Shown: positions 5,955-12,641 of the stretch, piece after piece
How the letters are laid out: each line of letters starts with the position of its first letter
How positions within the stretch are numbered: position 1 is the stretch's first letter
Assembly (NCBI GenBank): GCA_937906165.1
Contig: CALCYA010000095.1
Span: 1-12,709 of the forward strand
DNA from: an uncultured Bacteroidales bacterium
GTDB taxonomy: Bacteria > Bacteroidota > Bacteroidia > Bacteroidales > Bacteroidaceae
Direction: 5' to 3'
Length of the DNA stretch: 12,709 bases
Translations under genes and position numbers: made by a program
The notes under the pieces: generated by a model
What the model was told of the DNA's origin: nothing
What the model saw: only the letters and a program-made list of their open reading frames with translations
Databases searched by the model: none

Positions 5955-7205
5955 ATGACAATTGACAATTTCAAGTTTGCCGGCAAAAAGGCAATCGTTC
6001 GTGTTGATTTCAATGTACCCTTGAACGAGGAGGGTAAGATTACTGACGACACCCGTATCCGCGGTGCTCTTCCCACATTGAAGAAGGTATTGGCTGACGG
6101 TGGTGCTCTCATCATCATGTCACACATGGGCAAGCCGAAGGGTAAGGTTAACGCAAAGTACTCTTTGAGCCAGATTGTTGACGCTGTTTCAGAGAAGCTG
6201 GGTGTACCCGTACAGTTCGCTCCTGACTGCGCAAAGGCTGCCGAGGCTGCTGCCGCTTTGAAGGCCGGCGAGGTATTGATGCTCGAGAACCTCCGTTTCT
6301 ATCCCGAGGAGGAGGGCAAGCCTGTTGGTATCGACAAGGAGGATCCTGCTTACAACGATGCAAAGAAGGCAATGAAGGAGTCACAGAAGGAGTTCTCAAA
6401 GACACTCGCTTCTTATGCTGACTGCTACATCAACGACGCATTCGGTACAGCTCACCGCCGTCACGCTTCAACAGCAGTCATCGCTGACTACTTTGACGCA
6501 GACAACAAGATGCTCGGCTACTTGATGGAGAAAGAGGTTCAGGCTGTTGATAACATCCTCAAGGACATCAAGCGTCCATTCACAGCAATCATGGGTGGTT
6601 CAAAGGTATCTACAAAGATCGGTATCATCGAGAACCTCATGGACAAGGTAGACAACCTCATCCTCTGCGGTGGTATGACATACACATTCGCTAAGGCTCA
6701 GGGTGGCCAGATCGGCCGTTCAATCGTTGAGGACGACAAGCTCGACCTCGCTATCAGCATCATGGAGCAGGCAAAGGCTAAGGGCGTTAACCTCGTTCTC
6801 GCTAAGGACTGCGTTGCAGCTGACGACTTCTCTAACGACGCCAACACACAGGTATGCCCTGCAGGTGCAATCCCCGAGGGTTGGGAAGGCCTTGATGCAG
6901 GTCCTCAGGCTCAGAAGGACTTCGCAGCAGCTATCGTTGACGCAAAGACTATCCTCTGGAACGGTCCTGCAGGTGTGTTCGAGTTCGACAACTTCACAGC
7001 CGGCTCACGTGCTATCGCCGAGGCTATCGGCAAGGCAACTGCTAACGGTGCGTTCTCACTCATCGGTGGTGGTGACTCTGTAGCATGTATCAACAAGTTC
7101 GGTATGGCCGACCAGGTATCATACATCTCAACAGGTGGTGGTGCTCTTCTCGAGGCTATCGAGGGTAAAGTTCTCCCAGGCGTAGCAGCTATCAAGGGCG
7201 AATAA
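5955..7205 (+). CDS. pgk: Phosphoglycerate kinase
   Basis: 416-aa cytosolic glycolytic enzyme that transfers phosphate from 1,3-bisphosphoglycerate to ADP. The N-domain shows RVDFNVPL (16-23) with substrate-binding D18/N20, DDTRIRGALPT (31-41), SHMGKPKGK (56-64) and INDAFGTAHRRHAST. The C-domain has MGGSKVSTKI, the LCGGMTYTF segment and the nucleotide-binding GGGD (371-374). Length and domain order are normal for Bacteroidales, and all key residues appear present. Codon use stands out from its neighbours: it strongly favours GCT, GTT, GGT, CGT, AAG and ATC, as in highly expressed genes. It is monocistronic, with repeats upstream and a strong terminator 19 nt after the stop. No perfect TAnnTTTG motif is seen in the last 80 nt before the ATG, so the promoter is unresolved. 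Confidence 0.98.
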   Translation: MTIDNFKFAGKKAIVRVDFNVPLNEEGKITDDTRIRGALPTLKKVLADGGALIIMSHMGKPKGKVNAKYSLSQIVDAVSEKLGVPVQFAPDCAKAAEAAAALKAGEVLMLENLRFYPEEEGKPVGIDKEDPAYNDAKKAMKESQKEFSKTLASYADCYINDAFGTAHRRHASTAVIADYFDADNKMLGYLMEKEVQAVDNILKDIKRPFTAIMGGSKVSTKIGIIENLMDKVDNLILCGGMTYTFAKAQGGQIGRSIVEDDKLDLAISIMEQAKAKGVNLVLAKDCVAADDFSNDANTQVCPAGAIPEGWEGLDAGPQAQKDFAAAIVDAKTILWNGPAGVFEFDNFTAGSRAIAEAIGKATANGAFSLIGGGDSVACINKFGMADQVSYISTGGGALLEAIEGKVLPGVAAIKGE

Positions 7206-7223
7206 TATCCCGCTTGAACAATT

Positions 7224-7261
7224 TATAATAAACAGCGCGGGCAACCGCGCTGTTTATTATA
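7224..7261 (+). terminator. pgk: Terminator of pgk with 17-bp stem and GCAA tetraloop
   Basis: Arms 7224-7240 and 7245-7261 pair without a mismatch around GCAA (7241-7244), a stable GNRA loop. The core is AACAGCGCGG/CCGCGCTGTT and the base of the stem is A/T, so the descending arm supplies TTTATTAT as the U-rich part. The symmetric A/T base means it could work in both directions. Confidence 0.85.
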
Positions 7262-7268
7262 TAACAGA

Positions 7269-7294
7269 AATGTTCAACCGAGCGGTTGAACATT
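7269..7294. other. Perfect 11-bp palindrome after the pgk terminator
   Basis: AATGTTCAACC (7269-7279) pairs perfectly with GGTTGAACATT (7284-7294) around GAGC. There is no T-run on either side, so it is not an obvious terminator. It may be a backup hairpin, a protein-binding dyad or another repeat unit. Confidence 0.5.
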
Positions 7295-7310
7295 CGACAA
7301 CACGGAGAAT

Positions 7311-7499
7311 ATACAGACTCCTCCGTCCTTAGGACACCTCCTCTATAAACAGAGGAGGACTGAGAAAGAAGAACTTAAACAAAAGACAACAGTGCTCCTC
7401 ATGATAAGAGGCCATTGCGAGGGAGCAATGTTTGCGACAAAGGGAGCTTTAGCTCCCCAGAGGAGTACCGAAGGACTTTGTCACGAAGCGGTGAGGAGT
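7311..7499. repeat. Composite inverted hairpin repeat A2
   Basis: The element runs from ACTCCTC (7317-7323) to GAGGAGT (7493-7499), with the 90-nt left part nearly identical to A1 (three substitutions). The right part is longer and nested: CATTGC/GCAATG (7413-7418 with 7425-7430), GGGAGC/GCTCCC (7442-7447 with 7452-7457), an internal GAGGAGT (7460-7466), and GACAAAG/CTTTGTC (7435-7441 with 7474-7480). It looks like an A-type element into which a second unit was inserted. Confidence 0.75.
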
Positions 7500-7507
7500 A
7501 GAATAAA

Positions 7508-7711
7508 ACTCATCCGTCTTCAAAGCAAGTTTGAATCCACCTTCTCTATAAACAGAGAAGGACTGAGAAGAACTTAAACAAAAACAAAATACTCCTCATG
7601 ACAAGAGACAAACTTCGTGCAAGTGAGTGAGACACAAAGCTTGCTTTGATGTTTATCAACAAGCGCAGCCGAAGTTCGCCAAAGGCAACTGTCACAAAGT
7701 GACTGAGTAGT
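7508..7711. repeat. Diverged composite hairpin repeat A3
   Basis: The ends are ACTCATC (7508-7514) and GAGTAGT (7705-7711), related to those of A1 and A2. It contains CCTTCTCT/AGAGAAGG around ATAAAC (7550-7563), the spacer text CTGAGAAGAACTTAAAC shared with A2, TACTCCTCATGACAAGAG, and GTCAC/GTGAC (7691-7695 with 7699-7703). It ends 17 nt before the TPR gene, so it forms much of that gene's upstream region. No TAnnTTTG promoter is seen there. Confidence 0.65.
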
Positions 7712-7728
7712 AGAACAACAATAAATTC

Positions 7729-9924
7729 ATGGACGAAAAACGTATCAAAGACATTCAGAAGAGCGTCGCCGGCGCTCTGGCCGAGGAGAGGTTGAAGAGG
7801 GCCATCGATACCCTTGGAGAGGGCATCGACGAGCTGCAGGATTGGGAACTGCGTACACGCTACACCGAGATGCAGACAGCATACAGGTATATGCTGGAGT
7901 ATCTGCGGCAGGGCATGCCCGACCCCGACAGGGAACGGCTCCACGGCGAGCTGATTGGCCGATGCTACGTCATCAACGACCAGATAGCCGTGGCAAGGCT
8001 CACCGAGCACTCCACCAAGGTATACTGCCAGATGCGCCGCAAGTACAAGGGAGTGAGCGAGGCCGACGGCGTATATGCAAGGCTCAGGGAGAACTTCGCC
8101 AACAGCGATGTGGCACAGAGCCTCCCCGCCGACGAGTGCCGTACCCTCAACGAGAGACTTGCCACAGAGCACGAGCAGCTGTTGCAGCAGCTCTTCGGCA
8201 TACTGTGGAGCAGCAACTGCTGGAGCAAGGGCGATGCCGAGAATATATACAACTGCATCAGCAGTGCCGAGATAGCCCTCGATGACCGCGCCGTAGCCGT
8301 GAGTGCCATCACGCTGAGCGCCCTCAAGTGCTTTGAGCCACTGAAGGCTATCACCCTATGCAAGCTCGCGTCAAGCCCCGAGAGCCTGCTCTCCACACGC
8401 GCCATCATAGGACTCATCATAGTGCTGTTCACCTACCGCCAGCGCATCAAGCACTACCCCGAGATAGGCAATGCCCTCGCTTCCCTACGCGAAGATGCCA
8501 CCATCATGCGCCGCATTGAGACAATACAGATACAGCTGCTGCGCAGCCGCGAGACACAGAAGATAGACCGCAAGATGCGCGAGGAGATCATCCCCGCCAT
8601 AATGAAGAACCCCAACCTGCGCGGCAATAAGCTCAGCATGGACATCCTCAAGGAGATTGAGGACGACGAGGACAAGAATCCCGAATGGAAGAAGTGGATT
8701 GAGGAAGACCGCATAAAAGGCAAGATCGAAGAGATGAGCAAGTGGCAGATGGAGGGTGCCGACGTATATATGAGCACCTTCTCACAGCTCAAGAACTTCT
8801 CCTTCTTCGGCGAGATAAGCAACTGGTTCCGTCCTTTCGATACCAACGTCCCCGCCATAGCCGCCATACTCCCAAAGGAGATAAAGAGCAGCACAAGCAT
8901 CATCAGCGCCATCTGCGCATCGCCGTTCTTCTGCAACAGCGACAAGTTCTCCTTCTGTCTCACCTTCGAGCGCATACCCAAGGAGCAGCGCGACGCCCTC
9001 ATGGCACAGATGACAGGCGCCGACCAAGCCGAGCAGCAGCCCGACTTTCAGTCGGTCATCCCCGCCGACAAGCGCGCCGAGGTAGAGAGCAACCAGTACA
9101 TACAGGACCTCTATCGGTTCTTCAAGGTATCGAACTACCGCCACGAGTTCAGCGACCCCTTCGCCATGTCGCTCAACCTGCTGGAGAGCGAAACCCTTGC
9201 CCCACTCATCGAGAGCAACGATGCCCTGCTGCGTACCTTCCGTTATCTGGTGGAGAAAGAGTACTACAGCGAAGCCTTCAAGGCTGGCCGCAGCTATGAG
9301 AAGAGCGGTGAGTGCGATGCACAGTTCTTCCAGGAGATGGGCTTCTGCGCACAGAAAGAGTGCTACTACGACACCGCCGTCGACTACTACACCAAGGCCG
9401 ACATAGTGAAGCCCGACACCCTGTGGACCCTGCGCCACATAGCACAGTGCTACCGTCTGCAAGGTGAGTCGGAGAAAGCCCTCAGCTACTACCTCATGGC
9501 CGAGGAGCTCGCACCCGAGAACATTTCCCTGCTGATGCAGACCGGCGAGAGCTACGCCACCCTCAAGCAGTACGAAGAAGCCTTCGCCCGTTTCTACAAG
9601 GTAGAATACCTCAAGCCCGACTCCCTGCGTGCCATGCGCGCCATTGCCTGGTGCTCATTCATCACCGGCAAGGACGACCAGGCCCGCGGCTACTACCGGC
9701 GTCTGATGGAGCAGCCCCACCCCACCTTCGAGGACTACCTCAATGCCGGCCACGTGGAATGGGTAACAAAGAACAATGCCAAGGCTGTGAAGCTTTACGA
9801 AAAAGCAAAAGTAATAGGTGGAACAGAAAAGGTTTCCGACACACTAATGCACGATTGTGACATACTGCTAAAACGAGGAGTAAGCGAAACAGAACTGCAA
9901 CTGCTAATTGATTTAATATCATAG
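7729..9924 (+). CDS. Large cytosolic TPR-repeat protein
   Basis: 731 aa, no signal peptide and no clear membrane segment. Residues 1-110 are charged helices (MDEKRIKDIQKSVAGALAEE...). The middle (about 110-500) is mostly helical with no motif I recognise; an aromatic-rich stretch near 355-370 (FSFFGEISNWFRPF) separates two parts. Five consecutive 34-residue TPRs follow: 531-564, 565-598, 599-632, 633-666 and 667-700, each with the alanine/glycine/aromatic spacing of the fold (for example IAQCYRLQGESEKALSYY). TPRs make protein-protein scaffolds; the partner is unknown. It stands alone, with repeats on both sides. Oddity: GC content counted by hand falls from about 61% (9601-9780) to 38% (9781-9924), inside TPR 5, as if the last 50 codons had a different origin. 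Confidence 0.88.
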   Translation: MDEKRIKDIQKSVAGALAEERLKRAIDTLGEGIDELQDWELRTRYTEMQTAYRYMLEYLRQGMPDPDRERLHGELIGRCYVINDQIAVARLTEHSTKVYCQMRRKYKGVSEADGVYARLRENFANSDVAQSLPADECRTLNERLATEHEQLLQQLFGILWSSNCWSKGDAENIYNCISSAEIALDDRAVAVSAITLSALKCFEPLKAITLCKLASSPESLLSTRAIIGLIIVLFTYRQRIKHYPEIGNALASLREDATIMRRIETIQIQLLRSRETQKIDRKMREEIIPAIMKNPNLRGNKLSMDILKEIEDDEDKNPEWKKWIEEDRIKGKIEEMSKWQMEGADVYMSTFSQLKNFSFFGEISNWFRPFDTNVPAIAAILPKEIKSSTSIISAICASPFFCNSDKFSFCLTFERIPKEQRDALMAQMTGADQAEQQPDFQSVIPADKRAEVESNQYIQDLYRFFKVSNYRHEFSDPFAMSLNLLESETLAPLIESNDALLRTFRYLVEKEYYSEAFKAGRSYEKSGECDAQFFQEMGFCAQKECYYDTAVDYYTKADIVKPDTLWTLRHIAQCYRLQGESEKALSYYLMAEELAPENISLLMQTGESYATLKQYEEAFARFYKVEYLKPDSLRAMRAIAWCSFITGKDDQARGYYRRLMEQPHPTFEDYLNAGHVEWVTKNNAKAVKLYEKAKVIGGTEKVSDTLMHDCDILLKRGVSETELQLLIDLIS

Positions 9925-9931
9925 AGGTATA

Positions 9932-10007
9932 GACAATGTTGGCAGCAGTTGGTCGCAGGCAGCGCGGTAAGGTCGCGCCCTGCGGGATGCGATAAGACAA
10001 CATTGTC
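9932..10007. other. Multi-branched-arm hairpin after the TPR gene
   Basis: GACAATGTTG (9932-9941) pairs perfectly with CAACATTGTC (9998-10007). Inside, CGCAGG (9954-9959) pairs with CCTGCG (9979-9984), and GCGCG (9962-9966) with CGCGC (9974-9978), around GTAAGGT, with a 2-nt bulge. It begins 8 nt after the stop codon. No T-run follows, so it is not a standard terminator. It may be a 3' UTR stabilising structure or another repeat family. Confidence 0.55.
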
Positions 10008-10040
10008 AGTGCCGCACATGTAGAATGGGTAACCGTGTAG
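10008..10040 (+). pseudogene. Remnant duplicating the first helix of TPR 5
   Basis: Read in the frame starting AGT at 10008, this encodes SAAHVEWVTV and then TAG (10038-10040). TPR 5 of the gene upstream contains NAGHVEWVTK (from 9742). The 26-nt segments 9742-9767 and 10008-10033 align without gaps with 21 identities; two of the five differences are silent codon changes. This looks like a leftover of the original or of a paralogous 3' end. Confidence 0.5.
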
Positions 10041-10088
10041 TGAGTATGTTGCATGTTGTTTGTTGTTTAATGTGTAATTGTTTAATTC

Positions 10089-10167
10089 AAAGCTGCTCCC
10101 CTTGTTTGTAATCAAGGGTTGAGCTCCGCAAAGCGGTGAGGGGCTAAAATAAACGTGCAATGTTTAA
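10089..10167. repeat. Hairpin repeat B1
   Basis: Contains CCCTTG/CAAGGG (10099-10104 with 10113-10118), CCGC/GCGG (10126-10129 with 10133-10136), then GAGGGG and a 3' flank TAAAATAAACGTGCAATGTT. Positions 10089-10133 are identical over 45 nt to 12665-12709. The 3' flank (10145-10167) matches that of B3 (10257-10279) at 20 of 23 positions. Confidence 0.7.
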
Positions 10168-10177
10168 AGGGCCAAAT

Positions 10178-10279
10178 AACACATCAAAACCAAAAACACA
10201 AAGATTTAGTGCTCCTCTTGGTTGAAGAGGAGCTGTCACTTTAGTGACTGAGGAGATAAAATAAATGTGTATTGTTTAA
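10178..10279. repeat. Hairpin repeat B3
   Basis: The 5' flank AACACATCAAAACCAAAAAC resembles that of the copy at the window end (12642 on). It is followed by GCTCCTCTT/AAGAGGAGC (10211-10219 with 10225-10233) and GTCACT/AGTGAC (10235-10240 with 10243-10248), then GAGGAGA and the shared 3' flank. It has the same two-hairpin order as B1, with different stem sequences. Confidence 0.7.
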
Positions 10280-10296
10280 CAAGTAAACGTTTAAAT

Positions 10297-10358
10297 GGCG
10301 AACCGATGTGTTCGCCCTCCTTGTCATCCCGACAGAGCGTAGCGACGAGGGATCTCAG
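10297..10358. repeat. Small stem-loop plus TGTCAT repeat unit
   Basis: GGCGAAC (10297-10303) pairs with GTTCGCC (10310-10316). Right after it, 10322-10358 reads TGTCATCCCGACAGAGCGTA then GCGACGAGGGATCTC, a single plus-oriented unit of the family seen at 326-386 and 5684-5873. A perfect 10-bp palindrome TAAACGTTTA is at 10284-10293. Confidence 0.55.
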
Positions 10359-10387
10359 CGTCCGTTAACATCTATTGACACGGCAAT

Positions 10388-10651
10388 ATGTAGCTTAATT
10401 ATTTTTTAGGTTACGACCATTGTGTTAAAGCAGATTGGTGCAATAATGGCTACAAATGCTGTAAAGACAGTTCTTGCAAGTGTTCTAGAACGTGTAAACT
10501 TAGGCAAATGAGAGGGCTGAAATACATTTATAAACACTGCGAGTACTGTTTGGTCCACTCTCCAATGGGGTATTGTGTAGGAGCGAAACAGATGTTCGCC
10601 CAAAGATACCATAAAAACAAAGGCAGACCTATGGTCTACCCTTACATATAG
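10388..10651 (+). pseudogene. Cys-rich reading frame lacking a usable start
   Basis: Between TAG at 10391 and TAG at 10649 an open frame of 85 codons encodes ten cysteines. The first seven follow C-x5-C-x5-CC-x4-C-x-C-x3-C, and a second cluster is C-x2-C-x8-C (HCEYC...GYC). The pattern suggests one or two metal-binding knuckles or disulfides. There is no ATG, GTG or TTG before the first cluster. However, ATG at 10388-10390 is in frame and immediately followed by the amber codon TAG. The simplest reading is a small gene inactivated at codon 2, or a fragment of a longer one. The family is not recognised. The overlapping minus-strand frame (10406-10612) is less protein-like. Confidence 0.35.
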
Positions 10652-10700
10652 TACAAAACACAGTCACCGTAACGAAACGCACCGCCAATTTTATTGTACG

Positions 10701-10764
10701 AAAAAAACGATTACTTCAACGTCCTTATTAGTATCAAAACCATTGACAGATATTGAAGTAATCG
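10701..10764 (-). terminator. Rho-independent terminator of the MORN operon
   Basis: On the minus strand CGATTACTTCAA (10764-10753) pairs perfectly with TTGAAGTAATCG (10719-10708) and is followed directly by TTTTTTT (10707-10701). The 12-bp stem with a 33-nt loop begins 24 nt after the MORN gene's stop. The loop is longer than usual. Confidence 0.7.
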
Positions 10765-10788
10765 AATTACGATATGCCAAACAATTGG

Positions 10789-11883
10789 CTACTCTCTGTG
10801 AGATTTAGTAATAGTACAGCCTCGGGCCTCCCATTTTTCTCTTATACTCTTCATCTTGCTACGAATACGGCTCCTGTCCGAAGCATCATATTTCTCAGGA
10901 TAGGTATCCATATTAGCCAATTGTGAATCGTACTCGGCATATGAGCGGCTATCACTAACCCATGCCGTGCCACAGTCTGCTTTTGTTTTCTTCGATGATG
11001 CCTTAGACTTCTTCTTTGAAGAACCACCACCAGCCTGGTCATTGTTATCATCTTCATAAGCAGTATCTTCAGCATCACCAACTGCGCCGGCACTGCCACC
11101 TGACTTTATATCATTAACAAGCTGTGCGGCAGTAAGCGCACCCTCTGCAAAATAATTGAGACTTTCAAACAAGTCGCGTCTCATGTTCTTATTGATTTCT
11201 GAACGCTCATGTGCAAGTTGCCTATATCTTTCCGAACTTGACAAAGTCACCATCTCATCGCCATCAATATTCACAACATTCCACTCCTCGTCAGGCAACA
11301 CATGCAACACCACTCCTGAAGGGTAGTTGTCGGACATCATTCCATAGTAGAACTCTCCGTCCTCAAAGACAATGACACCCAAACCTGTGAAAACACGCTT
11401 ATTTACCTCACCAATAAATATCGAGTAGTTATCAGTCTCAAAGAGCGAGAAATAACGGTTTATATCGACATCTTCTTCAGGGAGCGGATATACCGACCCA
11501 GGCTTGTCATCAATAAAATTACCTTCGTAAATCAAATCGCCATTCGGGGCATAACAACACCCCTTACCATTTTTCTTACCATTCTTGAAACCGCCTGTAT
11601 AAACTACAGCACCGTCACAGTTCTTTATAAATTTACCTTCTGGAGAAAACTGCATACCTATACCCGTTTTAGCATTTTTATTAAAATCACCAATGTATAT
11701 AGTACCATTCTTCTCTTTCAGGCAACCCATTCCACTGCGTTTGCCTTTGATGAACTGCCCTTTGAAATGCTCTTTAGAACTACTTGTCGGGAATAAATTA
11801 TTCAAGACCTCGCTATATATCGACGGCTGTGCATTAACAGAACCTATGCACACAATAAGTAGAGAAATAAGGAAACATCTCAT
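10789..11883 (-). CDS. Exported MORN-repeat protein
   Basis: 364 aa. Residues 1-18 form a signal peptide (MRCFLISLLIVCIGSVNA, cleavage before Q19), so it is exported to the periplasm or beyond. MORN-type repeats with the YxG...GxGxxxxxxG pattern fill about 38-125 (FKGQFIKGKRSGMGC; YIGDFNKNAKTGIG; YTGGFKNGKKNGKG; YEGNFIDDKPG), with weaker ones at 152-192. Residues 215-260 are helical. Then come a Gly/Asp-rich and a Lys/Ser-rich linker (262-302; SSKKKSKASSKKTK) and a compact C-terminal segment (304-356) bounded by C304 and C356, which could form a disulfide. MORN repeats often mediate lipid or protein binding, but the role here is unknown. It is the second gene of an operon, 14 nt after the stop of the upstream exported protein. 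Base composition is AT-richer than in the core genes. Confidence 0.85.
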   Translation of the reverse strand: MRCFLISLLIVCIGSVNAQPSIYSEVLNNLFPTSSSKEHFKGQFIKGKRSGMGCLKEKNGTIYIGDFNKNAKTGIGMQFSPEGKFIKNCDGAVVYTGGFKNGKKNGKGCCYAPNGDLIYEGNFIDDKPGSVYPLPEEDVDINRYFSLFETDNYSIFIGEVNKRVFTGLGVIVFEDGEFYYGMMSDNYPSGVVLHVLPDEEWNVVNIDGDEMVTLSSSERYRQLAHERSEINKNMRRDLFESLNYFAEGALTAAQLVNDIKSGGSAGAVGDAEDTAYEDDNNDQAGGGSSKKKSKASSKKTKADCGTAWVSDSRSYAEYDSQLANMDTYPEKYDASDRSRIRSKMKSIREKWEARGCTITKSHRE

Positions 11884-11897
11884 AGCTTTAGAATGTT

Positions 11898-12401
11898 TTA
11901 CTTGACATACTCAGGAAGCGTTACATGTTTGCCCTTGGCAACAAGTTTCGCACCTTTCTTCTCACTCAGTTCAACCATTTCTATGTCATTCGTAATCTTA
12001 ATCTTCAACTCAACATAATGCACCGAACCTTCAGTCAAGTTCAACTGTATCTCACTTTCATAGTGCTGGACATTCTTGTTTACAGGGTTAGTATAATTAT
12101 ATTTCCAATTCAACAAAACCTTGCCAGGTTCATTGAAAGTACACTTCTTTATACAACTCTTGTATGTAGTCAACACAAGAGTATCGGTCATCGATGTTGG
12201 AGGAGTAACTTTCACCTTCTCCACTGGCCCACGGAACTCAAATTTATCCTTACCATTTACTGTAACCTCCGACTCTGCATTGGCATACTTTTTACCAATC
12301 AGATACACGACACTCTGAGCTTCAGCTTTTTCAGAACAGAAAGAGAAGAGGAACAAAGACAAAAACAGGACCTTGAAAGTCAATGAAACCTTACTAAACA
12401 T
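11898..12401 (-). CDS. Exported protein of unknown function
   Basis: 167 aa, family not recognised. An N-terminal signal peptide (basic KVSLTFK, hydrophobic VLFLSLFLFSF, then AEA at 26-28) predicts cleavage before Q29. C22 is preceded by SF, so it does not form a good lipobox. The mature part is rich in beta-type alternation (SEVTVNGKDKFEFRGPVEKV, DTLVLTTYKS, KVLLNWKYNY, VHYVELKIKI), suggesting one small beta-sandwich. C83 and C87 (SCIKKC) are close together. It is the promoter-proximal gene of a two-gene operon with the MORN protein, so the two products probably act in the same envelope compartment. Confidence 0.8.
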   Translation of the reverse strand: MFSKVSLTFKVLFLSLFLFSFCSEKAEAQSVVYLIGKKYANAESEVTVNGKDKFEFRGPVEKVKVTPPTSMTDTLVLTTYKSCIKKCTFNEPGKVLLNWKYNYTNPVNKNVQHYESEIQLNLTEGSVHYVELKIKITNDIEMVELSEKKGAKLVAKGKHVTLPEYVK

Positions 12402-12462
12402 AACACTAGCCCTAATCTCGTGTCGGGCACAACCATTAAACGTTAAAATTTACAAAACAGTA

Positions 12463-12493
12463 CAAATTTAATATCTCAAAAATTATAAACAAA
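12463..12493 (-). promoter_or_regulatory. Promoter of the exported-protein/MORN operon
   Basis: On the minus strand TTTG (12493-12490), a 19-nt spacer and TAAATTTG (12470-12463) match the Bacteroides -33/-7 consensus well. Transcription would start near 12456, giving a leader of about 55 nt before the ATG at 12401. This is the best promoter match in the window. Confidence 0.7.
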
Positions 12494-12507
12494 ATTATAT
12501 TGATAAA

Positions 12508-12533
12508 AACTGTAACGCGTAAAAACAGTTACA
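12508..12533. promoter_or_regulatory. Dyad upstream of the operon promoter
   Basis: TGTAAC (12511-12516) and GTTACA (12528-12533) form a dyad with an 11-bp spacer. AACTGT/ACAGTT (12508-12513 with 12525-12530) overlaps it. Its place just upstream of the -33 box would suit an activator site, but this is inferred from symmetry and position only. Confidence 0.3.
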
Positions 12534-12641
12534 TGAAATCATCATTAATGCAGCATTTTAAAGCAACAAAGCACCCCAAATCAGCAAAATATGTTTGAAC
12601 GGATTGCGATAAATAGTGTGTGATGGTGAACGAGAATGATG

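Noticed and set aside
4156..7711. Possible CRISPR array from the repeated hairpins
   Set aside because: Repeats are not regularly spaced, vary in length and sequence, and have no constant repeat-spacer pattern or cas genes.
7546..9462. Long minus-strand frames (208, 155, 182 and 226 codons) opposite the TPR gene
   Set aside because: These are shadows produced by the GC-rich codon pattern of the TPR gene, whose 34-residue repeats are regular and unbroken.
10406..10612. 68-codon minus-strand frame
   Set aside because: No promoter or family resemblance; the opposite frame with ordered cysteines is the more protein-like reading, though it too lacks a proper start.
10708..10764. Inverted repeat as insertion-sequence ends
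   Set aside because: Only 33 nt lie between the arms and a 7-T tract follows one arm at the end of an operon, which is better explained as a terminator.
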